Assembly: GCA_937898665.1 (NCBI GenBank)
Contig: CALEIY010000006.1
Span: forward strand, 1 to 42,519
Direction: 5' to 3'
Length of the DNA stretch: 42,519 nt
Source of the DNA: Candidatus Bathyarchaeota archaeon
Lineage (GTDB): Archaea; Thermoproteota; Bathyarchaeia; TCS64; B23
Part shown: positions 19,101 through 28,049 of the stretch, piece after piece
Layout of the letters: every line of letters begins with the position of its first letter
How positions within the stretch are numbered: position 1 is the stretch's first letter
Program-made: the position numbers and the translations under genes
Notes under the pieces: generated by a model
Database searches by the model: none
Seen by the model: the letters and a program-made list of their open reading frames with translations, nothing else
What the model was told of the DNA's origin: nothing

Positions 19101-19703
19101 CTTCCTAACCTCATCGATCCTCGCCGACGCCACCTCGATCTTCCGCTCAGCCTCCCTCAACCTCTCCTGAGCCTTCGCCTTTCTCTCATCGTATTCCCTC
19201 AGTCCTATTAGATCCTCAAGGGCGGCCATCCTCTCCGCGGCCGTGAGATCGCTCAGCCGCGTCGCAGCGCCCTGGAGGACGATGTTGTAGCCGCTGGGAT
19301 TTATTCCCGCCATATCCAGAAGGTCTAGGACGGCCCTCCTTGAGACCCTCCTCCCATCTATGAAGTAGCGGCTTCTCCCCTCTCGGTCTATCCTACGGCT
19401 GATCGTAACCGTATCCTTATCGACGGCTAAACCCCTATCGGTGTTATCCAGCGTGATGGAGACCTCTGCGACCCTAGCCTTCCCTCCCTCCACCACGCCG
19501 TCATAGATGAGCTCTGAGAGGTCTGAGACCCTCATACGCCTCGTGGCTAGCTCGCCGAAGACGAATTGAACCGCGTCGATGATATTGCTCTTCCCACCTC
19601 CATTCGGGCCGGTTATGACGTTGAGTCCCTTATGGAAGTTCAGCCTGACGGTGCCGCCGAAGGATTTGAAGTTCTTGATGACGAGTCGTTTGATATACAC
19701 CAT
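16164..19703 (-). CDS. smc: chromosome segregation protein SMC
   Basis: 1179 aa; Walker A GPNGGGKSNIIDAVQFVFG, long coiled coils with hinge, ASGGERSVAAIAYLLAIQRF signature, LLDEIDAHLDEAN Walker B. Confidence 0.96.
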   Translation of the reverse strand: MVYIKRLVIKNFKSFGGTVRLNFHKGLNVITGPNGGGKSNIIDAVQFVFGELATRRMRVSDLSELIYDGVVEGGKARVAEVSITLDNTDRGLAVDKDTVTISRRIDREGRSRYFIDGRRVSRRAVLDLLDMAGINPSGYNIVLQGAATRLSDLTAAERMAALEDLIGLREYDERKAKAQERLREAERKIEVASARIDEVRKRVLDLERQRNDAIRYQFLCEEEARLKALKLSHEVSTLERRLSELRERVERGEGEIERLRAEVEELERRRGEIETQLETLKGEMEERGGTRLPLLESELAGRKARIESLEGRLRELEHRRGELERRLEEAGGELEEARRNLAEAEEKLRRLREAEERLSGEIEGLEDRRRSLEEQVSSMREVLREGQRRMEELRNSIIQMEDSLRGIDAEIERHNIRVESLEERLRGLRERRERFKSTLESLRRRIEEYKQIKEKEERRLLEVFRELERGLKRHRSLKSGVKNARALLKKAESEVSRWKAQRELWEKLSTDARARERILEMGEAGAIEGYHGPLIKLVKYSRKYAKAVEASSRGWHTAIVVEDLETALECIRRLKKTRLGVSRFLPLNALTPPERPPEPKGRGIIGLMPDIMKFDKHYAPAVHYVWGDTVLVEDEEAALRVVGEGYRAVTLDGDVFEAEGALKGGHYQPWREMLSLIPRREEIERLSRDVRKLKGRIDRGLKSLQGSGGKLRRLNEAVDEIRRSIERVEREREEVLGGYNRAERNLRMVEDDIGRLEEELRKEKALIETLMERRARIESEIEKRRGEIEELTHLTPSELTKREGELYKVISQLSELRGRLNDIRAEMKTTENVIEGVLRRRIGDLEREMERLREELNSIGERRAEIRAEIERLSGEIEHLEGEKTEIMEALRSIRETIEEQRREMAKLDAERRRLEGRISRLKEERMRLEMEIQRLTLHMERRFEELEGLGYPGGLPIEGVNMEEVEEALRLVREEKSSIKGINELAEEQYKAVVENYKQLSIRINELEEEKASIIRFIEEIEREKLSHFMEAFNELCENFSAIFSKLTDGGDGRLELQKPEDPFSGGIDLYIQFPGRSMRLARGASGGERSVAAIAYLLAIQRFLKAPFYLLDEIDAHLDEANAIRLAEVLRENAEESQFIVISLKDVMVRAADKVYGVFNQNGRSRVLSLPRMEVRA

Positions 19704-19880
19704 ATCCGAACCCCATTCGACGACTAGTTTAACCTAGGGTCTTCTAACCCCCATCATTATAACACTTCCCTAAAGGATTCAAGCCTAAGGTTCGTCGTAA
19801 GCCGTATAACAGAAGTATTATAATGTATTATTGGGCTGGGCAAAGCCTTAGAAGATTGAAGCAGAGATTATTGATCGAAT

Positions 19881-20939
19881 ATGAGGCTTAAGAGATTTAT
19901 GGAGGCGGTTAGGGAAGAGGGTTTTGACGCCTACCTCGTCTATGGCTCAGCCGATATCTACTACCTCACCTCCTCCACGGGCGGTGGAATACTCCTCATC
20001 GCCGATGGAGAGTCGACGCTCTACACGCCGAGGCTCAACTACCCCATGGCTGAGGAGCAGGTGAAGGTCTGTGAAGTCCAACCCTATAAGGGGGAGGGGG
20101 AACTCATGGAGCTCCTCCAAAAGAGGCTGAGAGATGCGGGGAATATCGGCTATAATACCCTCCCCCTATCCACCTATCAGAAGCTGAGGGGGAGGCTTGG
20201 AGGGGCGGAGCTTAGGGAGGCCTCTGAGCTTCTATGGAGGATGAGGAGGGTGAAGGATGAGGAGGAGCTTAAGCTGATGAGGAGGGCTGGAGAGCTGGCG
20301 GACATCGGGATGGAGGCCGCGAGGGAATCTCTCAGGCCAGGTGTGAGGGAGCATGAGGTGGCAGCGGAGATAGCCCATGCGATGATGCGGGAGGGAGCTG
20401 AGGGACTCGCCTTCCAACCCATCATCGCCTCAGGCCCGAGATCGGCGTATCCCCATGGAGGGGTCACCGATAGGAGGATTCGATGGGGGGAGCTGGTCGT
20501 CGTCGACATCGGAGCCATCTACAGGGAGTATAGGTCGGATATAACGAGAACCTTCATCGTCGGCGAGGCCTCTGAGAGGCAGAGGGAGATATACAGCGTC
20601 GTCTTAGAGGCCCATCTGAAGGCGATGGAGGCCATGAGGCCAGGCATCGAGACGAGGAGGATCGACGGCGTAGCGAGGGAGATCATCTCCAACGCTGGAT
20701 ACGGCGAGTATTTCATCCACTCCCTCGGACATGGCGTAGGGCTGGAGGTTCATGAACCCCCAAGGCTGAGCGAAGAGGGAGAAGACATCCTCGAGGCTGG
20801 AAACGTAGTCACCGATGAGCCAGGCATCTACATACCGGGATACGGCGGCGTGAGAATCGAGGATACGGTTCACATAACACCTTCGGGTGTGGAGAGGTTT
20901 ACGAAATTCGAGAAGGAGCTTGATGCGGTGATCCTCTAA
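19881..20939 (+). CDS. Xaa-Pro aminopeptidase/dipeptidase (M24 family)
   Basis: VVVDIGAIYREYRSDITRTF, HSLGHGVGLEVHEPP, DEPGIYIPGYGGVRIED. Confidence 0.92.
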   Translation: MRLKRFMEAVREEGFDAYLVYGSADIYYLTSSTGGGILLIADGESTLYTPRLNYPMAEEQVKVCEVQPYKGEGELMELLQKRLRDAGNIGYNTLPLSTYQKLRGRLGGAELREASELLWRMRRVKDEEELKLMRRAGELADIGMEAARESLRPGVREHEVAAEIAHAMMREGAEGLAFQPIIASGPRSAYPHGGVTDRRIRWGELVVVDIGAIYREYRSDITRTFIVGEASERQREIYSVVLEAHLKAMEAMRPGIETRRIDGVAREIISNAGYGEYFIHSLGHGVGLEVHEPPRLSEEGEDILEAGNVVTDEPGIYIPGYGGVRIEDTVHITPSGVERFTKFEKELDAVIL

Positions 20940-20940
20940 T

Positions 20941-21747
20941 CTACCTACCGAATCTTCTTTGTCTCCTCTGATAGCTTCTAATAGCCCTATATAGGTCGAT
21001 GTCCCTGAACTCGGGCCAGTAGACATCGAGGAAGAAGAGTTCGCTGTAGGCCGACTGCCAGAGGAGGAAGCCGCTGAGCCTGGCCTCACCGGAGGTTCTG
21101 ATGATCAAATCCGGATCTGGCTGGGGTAGATGCGAGGTGTAGAGATGCTTCTCGAAGAGTTGTTCATCTATCTCCTCGGACTTCAACTCTCCACGCTCAA
21201 CCCTCTCAGCGATCTTTCTGGCGGCATCGACGATCTCAGCTCGCCCACCATAGGCGATGGCGAGGTTCAGATAGAATCGGTCATAATCCTTCGTCTCCTC
21301 CTCAACCCTATGTATGAGCTTCTGCAGCCTATCTGGAAGTAGGTCGACTCGGCCTAAGACCCTCACCCTAACCTGCTTCTCATGTATCAACTTGGATTCG
21401 AGGAGCTCCGTGAGCTTCTCCTCTAGCAGCTTCATCAACTCCTCCACCTCCTCCCTCGGCCGGTTGAAGTTCTCGGTGGAGAAGCAGTAGAGGGTGACGG
21501 TCTCTATGCCGAGGTCTAGGCACCACTCTAGGAACTCCTTAGCCTTCTCGGCTCCAACCCTATGCCCCTCCCAGGGTTGGCGGCTCTTAGATGAGGCCCA
21601 TCGACGATTCCCGTCGAGGATCACCCCTATATGTCGAGGCTTCTCCCCCGAGTTGATCTGATGTTTCAGCCAGCTCCTGTAGAGTCTATAGACTCCAAGG
21701 GTGGAGAGGAGGCCTCGGAGTAGGGGATCGATCCTCAACCTCATCAA
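20941..21747 (-). CDS. uppS: cis-prenyltransferase (undecaprenyl/polyprenyl diphosphate synthase family)
   Basis: HIGVILDGNRRWA, TLYCFSTENFNRP, DLIIRTSGEARLSGFLLWQSAYSE. Confidence 0.94.
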   Translation of the reverse strand: MMRLRIDPLLRGLLSTLGVYRLYRSWLKHQINSGEKPRHIGVILDGNRRWASSKSRQPWEGHRVGAEKAKEFLEWCLDLGIETVTLYCFSTENFNRPREEVEELMKLLEEKLTELLESKLIHEKQVRVRVLGRVDLLPDRLQKLIHRVEEETKDYDRFYLNLAIAYGGRAEIVDAARKIAERVERGELKSEEIDEQLFEKHLYTSHLPQPDPDLIIRTSGEARLSGFLLWQSAYSELFFLDVYWPEFRDIDLYRAIRSYQRRQRRFGR

Positions 21748-22892
21748 CCTTCAGAGGGATTCCTCTCAAACCCCCTTAAGGGCATCCATCTATAGAGGAA
21801 TATGACGGTGAGTATAGTCGTCACAACGCCGACGAAGGAGATGAGAACCAGGGGAGACCAGAGAGTTAAAACCTTCTCAGGGCTGAGCAGAACCTTAGCC
21901 GACTCGACGGTGATGAAGCGAAGCCAGAAGAAAACCACCATCCCAGCGAGGTAATGCCTGATCTTAGGATCCTTCTGCATGTGGCAGGAGGCTGCTCCTC
22001 CGATGAGGGAGACGATGATACCCATTATCACGAAGTCCACAGCCCGCAGCATGAAGGCTCCTAGAAGAATCGGGGAGAGTTTAAGCCAGAAGGGGAAATT
22101 AGACCAGATGGGTGGGGCGCCCTCGGGGACATGCTGCATCGCCTTCGTCACCCCGAGGAATAGGCCAACGATGGTGAGGGTTGCCCCAGCACCCATGGAG
22201 GCGGTTGTTATCTGCTTCTCCGGTGGCGGAAGCTTCAACTTGATCATCGCCAACCGCTCGTCGAGGGCGAAGCCCTTAAGCAGTAGGGCCGCTCCGACGA
22301 GGAATGTTAGAACCATCCCAGCGTTCTCCAATTGATTGAAGAGGGTGAGGATGCCGAGGGCGATGAGCATAACGCCAGGCACGCCGAGGCTCAGCCTCGA
22401 ATAACGGGGATCATTCACAAGAGTCTTAAGGTATCTGAAGAAGACGGCCCAGGTCTCCTCGAGGCGCTCACTATGCTTCACCACGACATGCTGTATGGAG
22501 GTTATCGGCACCCTAGACTGGATGAGGGGGATGATGGACTCATCTGAATAGCCGTCGGTGACTAGTATCACACTGTTAGCGGGGAAGCTTCTAAGGAGAG
22601 ACTCCAACTCCTCAACGATGCGTCTATCAGCCTCCACGCCGCCCATGGGAGAGCCAGCGATGGTGGCCACCTCATACTCAGCCTCGGGATGAGATGAGGA
22701 GAGCCTATCTAGAAGCTTTACAGCCGCAAACATAGCGTTGGCGTCAGCCTCCTCCGGATCGGCGAGTGCTAGGGCCGCCGCAGCCTCAAGATTCCGCTCC
22801 CTCCCGAGGATCGGCGTCTCTATCCCAGCCTTCTTACCTATATCGTCATCCCTGTCGATGCAGAGGATCAGCGTCCTCTCCTTCATCCTCAA
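21744..22892 (-). CDS. DUF373 family multi-TM membrane protein
   Basis: N-terminal LILCIDRDDDIGKKAGIETPILGRERNLEAAAALALADPEEADANAMFAA, followed by several TM segments; 4-nt overlap with uppS. Confidence 0.85.
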   Translation of the reverse strand: MRMKERTLILCIDRDDDIGKKAGIETPILGRERNLEAAAALALADPEEADANAMFAAVKLLDRLSSSHPEAEYEVATIAGSPMGGVEADRRIVEELESLLRSFPANSVILVTDGYSDESIIPLIQSRVPITSIQHVVVKHSERLEETWAVFFRYLKTLVNDPRYSRLSLGVPGVMLIALGILTLFNQLENAGMVLTFLVGAALLLKGFALDERLAMIKLKLPPPEKQITTASMGAGATLTIVGLFLGVTKAMQHVPEGAPPIWSNFPFWLKLSPILLGAFMLRAVDFVIMGIIVSLIGGAASCHMQKDPKIRHYLAGMVVFFWLRFITVESAKVLLSPEKVLTLWSPLVLISFVGVVTTILTVIFLYRWMPLRGFERNPSEG

Positions 22893-23065
22893 AACTATGG
22901 GGCGACGGTGATATTTATCAGTTCATAGTGATTCTCTAGCGTTATTATATCGTCTCCTGCAACCGCTGGAGAACTCATCCCTATTTCCATGGCTGGGATT
23001 GAGCTGAGGCTCTTCCCGCTCCCAAGCCTTGAAGCTGGTAGAGGCGAAACTGCGCATCATAAGGC

Positions 23066-24718
23066 CTATTCATAACCCCTCAGAGAGAGTTGAACATTGG
23101 TGTCCGACTTCATATAACTCAGTAGGATATCTTTTGACAGATTGAACATGAGTTTTGTCATCCACCTCGCGGAGTTCACGTTTACGCTGGACATGCTGAT
23201 CATGACTGCCTCCGGATCCCTGGCGAGCTTGTCGAAATATTCTTTGAGGAAGTTGAGGACGCTGTCCACAAGTCTCAACGAGAGCCTCCTGAGGAATGGG
23301 TTTCTTATCGTGCTGAACAGTCTATCAGCTATATACTCCGAGAACCTGAGGCTGTGTAGCCAGCAGACCCTATATAGCTCCCATACTTCCTCCCTCAAGT
23401 CCGCTACGGAGGGGAAGGACTCGGACTCCACCCCAGTTCCGCCCATGGGTATCATCAACAACGGGAAGAGCCAGGCCTTGGCGTCCATGCTCCTAAGCTC
23501 GTCCACAAGCTCCATCGTTTTCACTATGTCGTCTGGAGTCTCGTCGGGGAAGCCCACTATCATTGTATAGCAGGGATACCAATAGTTGTCATTCATCACC
23601 TCTGTGGCCTCCAAGATTATACGCGGCCAGTCCTCAGGCTTCCAGGGGGCGGGCTTCCCACGCATATACTTGGCGATTATCCTCGGACTCCCAGACTCAA
23701 GACCGGCATCTATGAACACCGGCCTATGCTCGCTGAATCCTGAGAGCTCCGTTACTTCCTCCACGAGCTTCTCATCTTGGAGCACCGTCGAAGGGCAGAC
23801 ATGGGGAAACGTTCCATAGACGCCATGCTCCCTGGCTATTCTGAAGAGGCTTAGAACCGCGTCCCTGTTCACGCGTATACCCCTAGCTCCGTAGAGCAGT
23901 ACGTCGTCGCTGACGAAGTCCACGCTCCCTCCCCCATACCGTAGGTTCACCTCCACCTCTCGTCTGATGAGGTCGAGGGGCATGCTCCTAAACCTCCATG
24001 TCGTCGGGGAGCAGAACTTACATCTCCTCGGGCATCCGCGTGTGACCTGGACTATCCTACCCCTTGCTGGGGCGACTATCGGAGTTATCTCATCCACGTC
24101 TGGCGATTCGCCGTGAACTCTCCTCGGAGGCTTGGAGCCTGATAGAATGTCCCTAACGAGCTCTGGGAAGGTCTTCTCGCCCTCGCCGTAGAATAGGGTG
24201 TCTATGCCAAGCCTCTCCTCAAGACCTTCTATCTGCCAGACTCCCTCTCCACCTGCGACCACCGTGAATCCATACTTAGCCTTAAGCCTCTTAACCAGCG
24301 ACATCAGGCTTAGAAACTCAACTTTAGTGTAGGAATCCCCGCCCCCGAAGAGTATCCTGAGCGTGTAGGAGACGGGGGCCAGACCCATAGGGTCGAGCAC
24401 GCTGACGCCGAGCACTTCTGTGTCCTCGGAGACGACGGATCCAAGTGCTTCAGGTGTCGTGATTATGACATCATCCTCTGAGAATTCCGAGTTGAGGAGG
24501 GCTGCCTCAAGCTTCCTCAAAGGGTATGGGGCGAAAACGGCTCTCCCCTCCTCATCTACTTCCATCGGGGGTGCTAAAAGCCTCGTGTATATAGGCCTCG
24601 GAACAAGCCTGTAGGGGACGCAGTGCCCGAAGCCGAGGGAGGGCGCATCGTTGTAGTCTGTCATCGTCGCCCTATCAGAGGTTAGAACAACCCTCCAACC
24701 CAACCTCTCATCCTCCAA
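23066..24718 (-). CDS. radical SAM protein with B12-binding-like N-terminal domain
   Basis: RGCPRRCKFCSPTTW radical SAM motif; VVAGGEGVWQ...LFYGEGEKTFPELVRD upstream. Confidence 0.85.
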   Translation of the reverse strand: MEDERLGWRVVLTSDRATMTDYNDAPSLGFGHCVPYRLVPRPIYTRLLAPPMEVDEEGRAVFAPYPLRKLEAALLNSEFSEDDVIITTPEALGSVVSEDTEVLGVSVLDPMGLAPVSYTLRILFGGGDSYTKVEFLSLMSLVKRLKAKYGFTVVAGGEGVWQIEGLEERLGIDTLFYGEGEKTFPELVRDILSGSKPPRRVHGESPDVDEITPIVAPARGRIVQVTRGCPRRCKFCSPTTWRFRSMPLDLIRREVEVNLRYGGGSVDFVSDDVLLYGARGIRVNRDAVLSLFRIAREHGVYGTFPHVCPSTVLQDEKLVEEVTELSGFSEHRPVFIDAGLESGSPRIIAKYMRGKPAPWKPEDWPRIILEATEVMNDNYWYPCYTMIVGFPDETPDDIVKTMELVDELRSMDAKAWLFPLLMIPMGGTGVESESFPSVADLREEVWELYRVCWLHSLRFSEYIADRLFSTIRNPFLRRLSLRLVDSVLNFLKEYFDKLARDPEAVMISMSSVNVNSARWMTKLMFNLSKDILLSYMKSDTNVQLSLRGYE

Positions 24719-26098
24719 TTATGAGAACTTGGCTGAGAGATACCGGATTAGCGCCCTAAACGCCTTCCCGAATAGGAAGAAGCGGCGTTTCCTAAACGTC
24801 TCAATCATATAGCTTGGATTGAGGTAGAAGCTTAGGTAGGCCCTACTTAGCAGCATCCTCAGATCCTTCGGGGAGAGGCCTGGAAGCTTCATCACGGGTG
24901 TTAGTGTGTCGAACTTCGACCAATCCCTCGTTATCAGCCACCCCTCCCTTAAGGCCATGTCGAAGGCCTCCGTGCCTGGGTAGGGTGTGAATATCGTAAA
25001 CTGGGCGAAGGTTGGCTTGAGTTTTTTTGCAAACTTTATCGTCTTCATTATGAGCTCCTTCGTCTCACCTGGTATTCCGAGTATGAATGTGGCCACGGTG
25101 TTGAGGCCCACCTCCTTCAGTATCTTGAAGGCCTTCAACACCTGGTCTATCGTTATCCCCTTCTTTATGAAGTCCAGCATCCGCTGTGTTGCTGACTCGA
25201 CGCCTATGTATATGCTGTGGCATCCAGCTCTACTCAACGCCTTTGCAAGCCTCTTATTCATCGTATTCGCCCTGGATGAGCATCCCCATCCTATATCCAG
25301 ACCACTCCGCACTATTCCTTCGGCTATGGCCTCAGCTCGCTTCATGTGGAGTGTGAAGGTATCGTCGAGGAACTCTATCTCCCTGACGCCATACTTATCG
25401 TGTAAGAGTCTCAGCTCATCCAGAACAGACTCGACGCTCCTAGCCCTCCAAATCTTGCCCATGAGCTTCGAGGATGAGCAGAATATGCATCTATATGGGC
25501 ATCCACGACTTGTGAGTATCGTGCCGAAGCTGTGGTCTCCCATCTTGTACCTATCCATCGGAAGGAGATGGTAGGCTGGGAGAGGTATCGCATCTATGTT
25601 CTTTATAAACGGCCTGTCCTCACCCTCCTTTATCACCTCCCCATCCCTATACGTTATGCCCCTCACACCTCTCAGATCCCTACCTTTCTCCAGCCTCTCA
25701 GCTAACTCACGTATAGTGAACTCCCCTTCCCCCCTCACCACTATATCTAACGACGGACACTCCTCCAAAGACTCCCTAGCCGTGAAAGATACGTGGGGTC
25801 CACCTATCACCGTCTTGACGTTGGGAAGCTCCTGCTTTATCATTTCCACCACCTTATAAGCGTCGTAGATGGTTGGCGTGGCGGCGGATACGCCGACGAG
25901 ATCTGGATCGAATGCCTTGGCCTCTCTAACCACATCTACGAAGTCGTACTCCATGGCCAGAGAGTCCACGATCTTGACTTCATGTCCATCCAGCTCGAGT
26001 GAAGAGGCGAGATATGCAAGGCCCATGGGCGGGCTCGTCGTCTCCAAGACTTCCCTTATCTTTGACGAAGAGGGTGGAAGGACTAGGAGAACCTTCAT
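24719..26098 (-). CDS. B12-binding domain radical SAM protein (class B methylase-like architecture)
   Basis: N-terminal PPMGLAYLASSLELDGHEVKIVDS...GGPHVSF...VVRGEGEFTIRELAE; SRGCPYRCIFCSS. Confidence 0.9.
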   Translation of the reverse strand: MKVLLVLPPSSSKIREVLETTSPPMGLAYLASSLELDGHEVKIVDSLAMEYDFVDVVREAKAFDPDLVGVSAATPTIYDAYKVVEMIKQELPNVKTVIGGPHVSFTARESLEECPSLDIVVRGEGEFTIRELAERLEKGRDLRGVRGITYRDGEVIKEGEDRPFIKNIDAIPLPAYHLLPMDRYKMGDHSFGTILTSRGCPYRCIFCSSSKLMGKIWRARSVESVLDELRLLHDKYGVREIEFLDDTFTLHMKRAEAIAEGIVRSGLDIGWGCSSRANTMNKRLAKALSRAGCHSIYIGVESATQRMLDFIKKGITIDQVLKAFKILKEVGLNTVATFILGIPGETKELIMKTIKFAKKLKPTFAQFTIFTPYPGTEAFDMALREGWLITRDWSKFDTLTPVMKLPGLSPKDLRMLLSRAYLSFYLNPSYMIETFRKRRFFLFGKAFRALIRYLSAKFS

Positions 26099-26202
26099 TA
26101 AGGGAGTTAAGAAATAACTTCCATATATTTTTTAAGGTTATTTTCTAAGATAGAAGCTTTCTTTTCCTTTTTCCTTGATTTGCCGTTAATTATATTCTCT
26201 TC

Positions 26203-26397
26203 TTAAAAAATGAGAGAAATAGCCTCCAATCCACTCTTAATAGCCTTAAAAATCTCCGCATACTTACAGGATTTACATCCTCCCTTATTCCATGCGTTCA
26301 GCAAGATTCCATCCGAGGGCGGATATGAGGATTCTTCGTGAAATGCTTGAAGAAGTCCCTCAACTCCGTCTTGGATTCCATCAACGTTCTTTAACTC
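26203..26397 (-). pseudogene. stop-to-stop ORF lacking a usable start; possible gene remnant or small protein
   Basis: Reading frame ELKNVDGIQDGVEGLLQAFHEESSYPPSDGILLNAWNKGGCKSCKYAEIFKAIKSGLEAISLIF between tfb copy 2 and a radical SAM gene; no ATG/GTG in frame. Confidence 0.25.
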
Positions 26398-26413
26398 TTA
26401 GAGAAGCCGATGA

Positions 26414-27334
26414 TTAGATGTCGAGGTTCAAGGCCTTCTTCAAACCCTTATACCTGTTCCTAATAGTGACCTCCGTCACCCCTGCGGCGTCGGCGATCAT
26501 CTTCTGAGTTCTCCGCTCGTTGTTGAGGACGCATGCGATGTATAGGGCTGCGGCGGCTAGGCCCATGGGATCCTTCCCCGCCGTCGTCTTCAGCTTCTCA
26601 GCTCTCCTCAATATGTCGATGGCCAGCCTCTGCGTCTTTTCACCCACGCCGACCTTCGCAGCGATCTTCGGCACCCTCAACTCGGCCTCTGGAACAGGCA
26701 TCTGAAGCCCAAGCTCGCGGAGTAGAAGCCGGTAACACCGAGCGATCTCCTTCTTATCCATCGGACTCTGAGCAGCCACCTCCCTAAGGGTTCTGGGAGT
26801 CCGAGTCAATCTACAGGCTGCGTAGAGGGATGCCGCAGCTATGGCTGAGATGGAGCGTCCACGCACTAACCCCTTCTCCAAGGCCTTACGATATATTATG
26901 GCAGCCTTCTCCTTCACCGATGAGGGGATATGCAGCTTATCCGACAGCCTATCCAGCTCAGCCATCGCCTGGGCGAGGTTTCGATCTATGGAGCTGTGTA
27001 TCCTCGACCTCATATGCCACTTCCTAAGCCTCAGCATCTGAAGCTTAGTCTTGAAGGGGATCTCCTTCCCCATGGCGTCACGGCCAACGCGGCCTATCAT
27101 GGTTGTTAGACCCTTATCATGAACCGAGTAGGTCAGCGGAACTCCAACCCGGCTTCGAGCCTCCTTCTCACTCTGGGTGAAGGCCCTCCATTCAGGCCCC
27201 TCATCGATGAGGGACTCCCTTATCACGAGGCCGCAGGCTCCGCAGATAACCTCACCAGACTCCTCATCATGAATGAGATTTCTGCTGCCGCACTCGGGGC
27301 AGACATCCTCCCGCCCGGATCTCTCTCGCCTCAT
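26414..27334 (-). CDS. tfb: transcription initiation factor B (TFB), copy 2
   Basis: CPECGSRNLIHDEESGEVICGACG zinc ribbon, GPEWRAF, two cyclin repeats, EVTIRNRYKGLKKAL. Confidence 0.95.
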   Translation of the reverse strand: MRRERSGREDVCPECGSRNLIHDEESGEVICGACGLVIRESLIDEGPEWRAFTQSEKEARSRVGVPLTYSVHDKGLTTMIGRVGRDAMGKEIPFKTKLQMLRLRKWHMRSRIHSSIDRNLAQAMAELDRLSDKLHIPSSVKEKAAIIYRKALEKGLVRGRSISAIAAASLYAACRLTRTPRTLREVAAQSPMDKKEIARCYRLLLRELGLQMPVPEAELRVPKIAAKVGVGEKTQRLAIDILRRAEKLKTTAGKDPMGLAAAALYIACVLNNERRTQKMIADAAGVTEVTIRNRYKGLKKALNLDI

Positions 27335-27430
27335 CCCCCTTCAACTACTATCCTTTGCTCCGCCGTCAAGTCTTCCTCATCTAAAATCAGAAGACCAATC
27401 ACCCGGGGGCATTACACACCCCAAGTTTCT

Positions 27431-27440
27431 CATATATAAA
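27431..27440 (-). promoter_or_regulatory. putative TATA box upstream of tfb copy 2
   Basis: TTTATATATG on the minus strand about 100 nt upstream of the ATG. Confidence 0.4.
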
Positions 27441-27473
27441 CTTTATGTTACCGACTTCCATAAATCAATCGAG

Positions 27474-28049
27474 CTAGCCTCGATCGCTGAGATTGAAGGG
27501 TTTACCTCCCTCAGCTATCTCCTCCGGTATCAGGGTTCTCCACCGCTCCATCCAGGAGAGGTCTCGCTCCTTATCCCTCAACTCGTCGGGGAGGAGCTCC
27601 GGCACCGACTCGACGGAGCTGCCGATCGGATACCATCGACCACACTTGGGGCAGTATAGTAAGCCGACCTCAACCTCGGTGAGGTTGAGGAATCGATATA
27701 GGCTGTCGATCTCCCCTGGAAACTCCCTCAGCAGCTCCTCTGGAGATTTGTCCAGGGAGTTGGTGAGGCGATCTAGGGCTTTGAGGGCCTCCTCTAGGAG
27801 TTTAATTGAAGCCTCACAGCCCGTTGAATCCGTGATGGCCTTTATGGCCTCGGGGCTTATGGTTCCATCGAGGAGCTGCTTAGCCAGCTGCCTATATCCA
27901 GCCTCATACTCCTCAACGGCGACTCCAGCCTTTGAGGAAAGTCTCTCCAACTCCTCCCGTGGGGTCTCCCACTTGAAGAACCAGGCCTTCAGGGGGTGAT
28001 GCTTATCTATGGGGCAGGCGAGGAGATTTAGGAGCCAGGGCTTCATCAC
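27474..28049 (-). CDS. Trm112-like zinc-ribbon protein with large insertion
   Basis: N-terminal LLNLLACPIDKHHPL and C-terminal LLYCPKCGRWYPI...LPDELRDKERDL typical of Trm112p-like proteins. Confidence 0.75.
   Translation of the reverse strand: MMKPWLLNLLACPIDKHHPLKAWFFKWETPREELERLSSKAGVAVEEYEAGYRQLAKQLLDGTISPEAIKAITDSTGCEASIKLLEEALKALDRLTNSLDKSPEELLREFPGEIDSLYRFLNLTEVEVGLLYCPKCGRWYPIGSSVESVPELLPDELRDKERDLSWMERWRTLIPEEIAEGGKPFNLSDRG

Noticed and set aside
22893-23065. Short minus-strand frame (MRSFASTSFKAWEREEPQ...) in intergenic DNA
   Set aside because: Short, no motif or recognisable family, not better than chance.
27668-27690. Perfect palindrome CCTCAACCTC-GGT-GAGGTTGAGG
   Set aside because: Inside the Trm112-like CDS and encodes LNLTEVEV-type sequence; most likely codon-bias coincidence.
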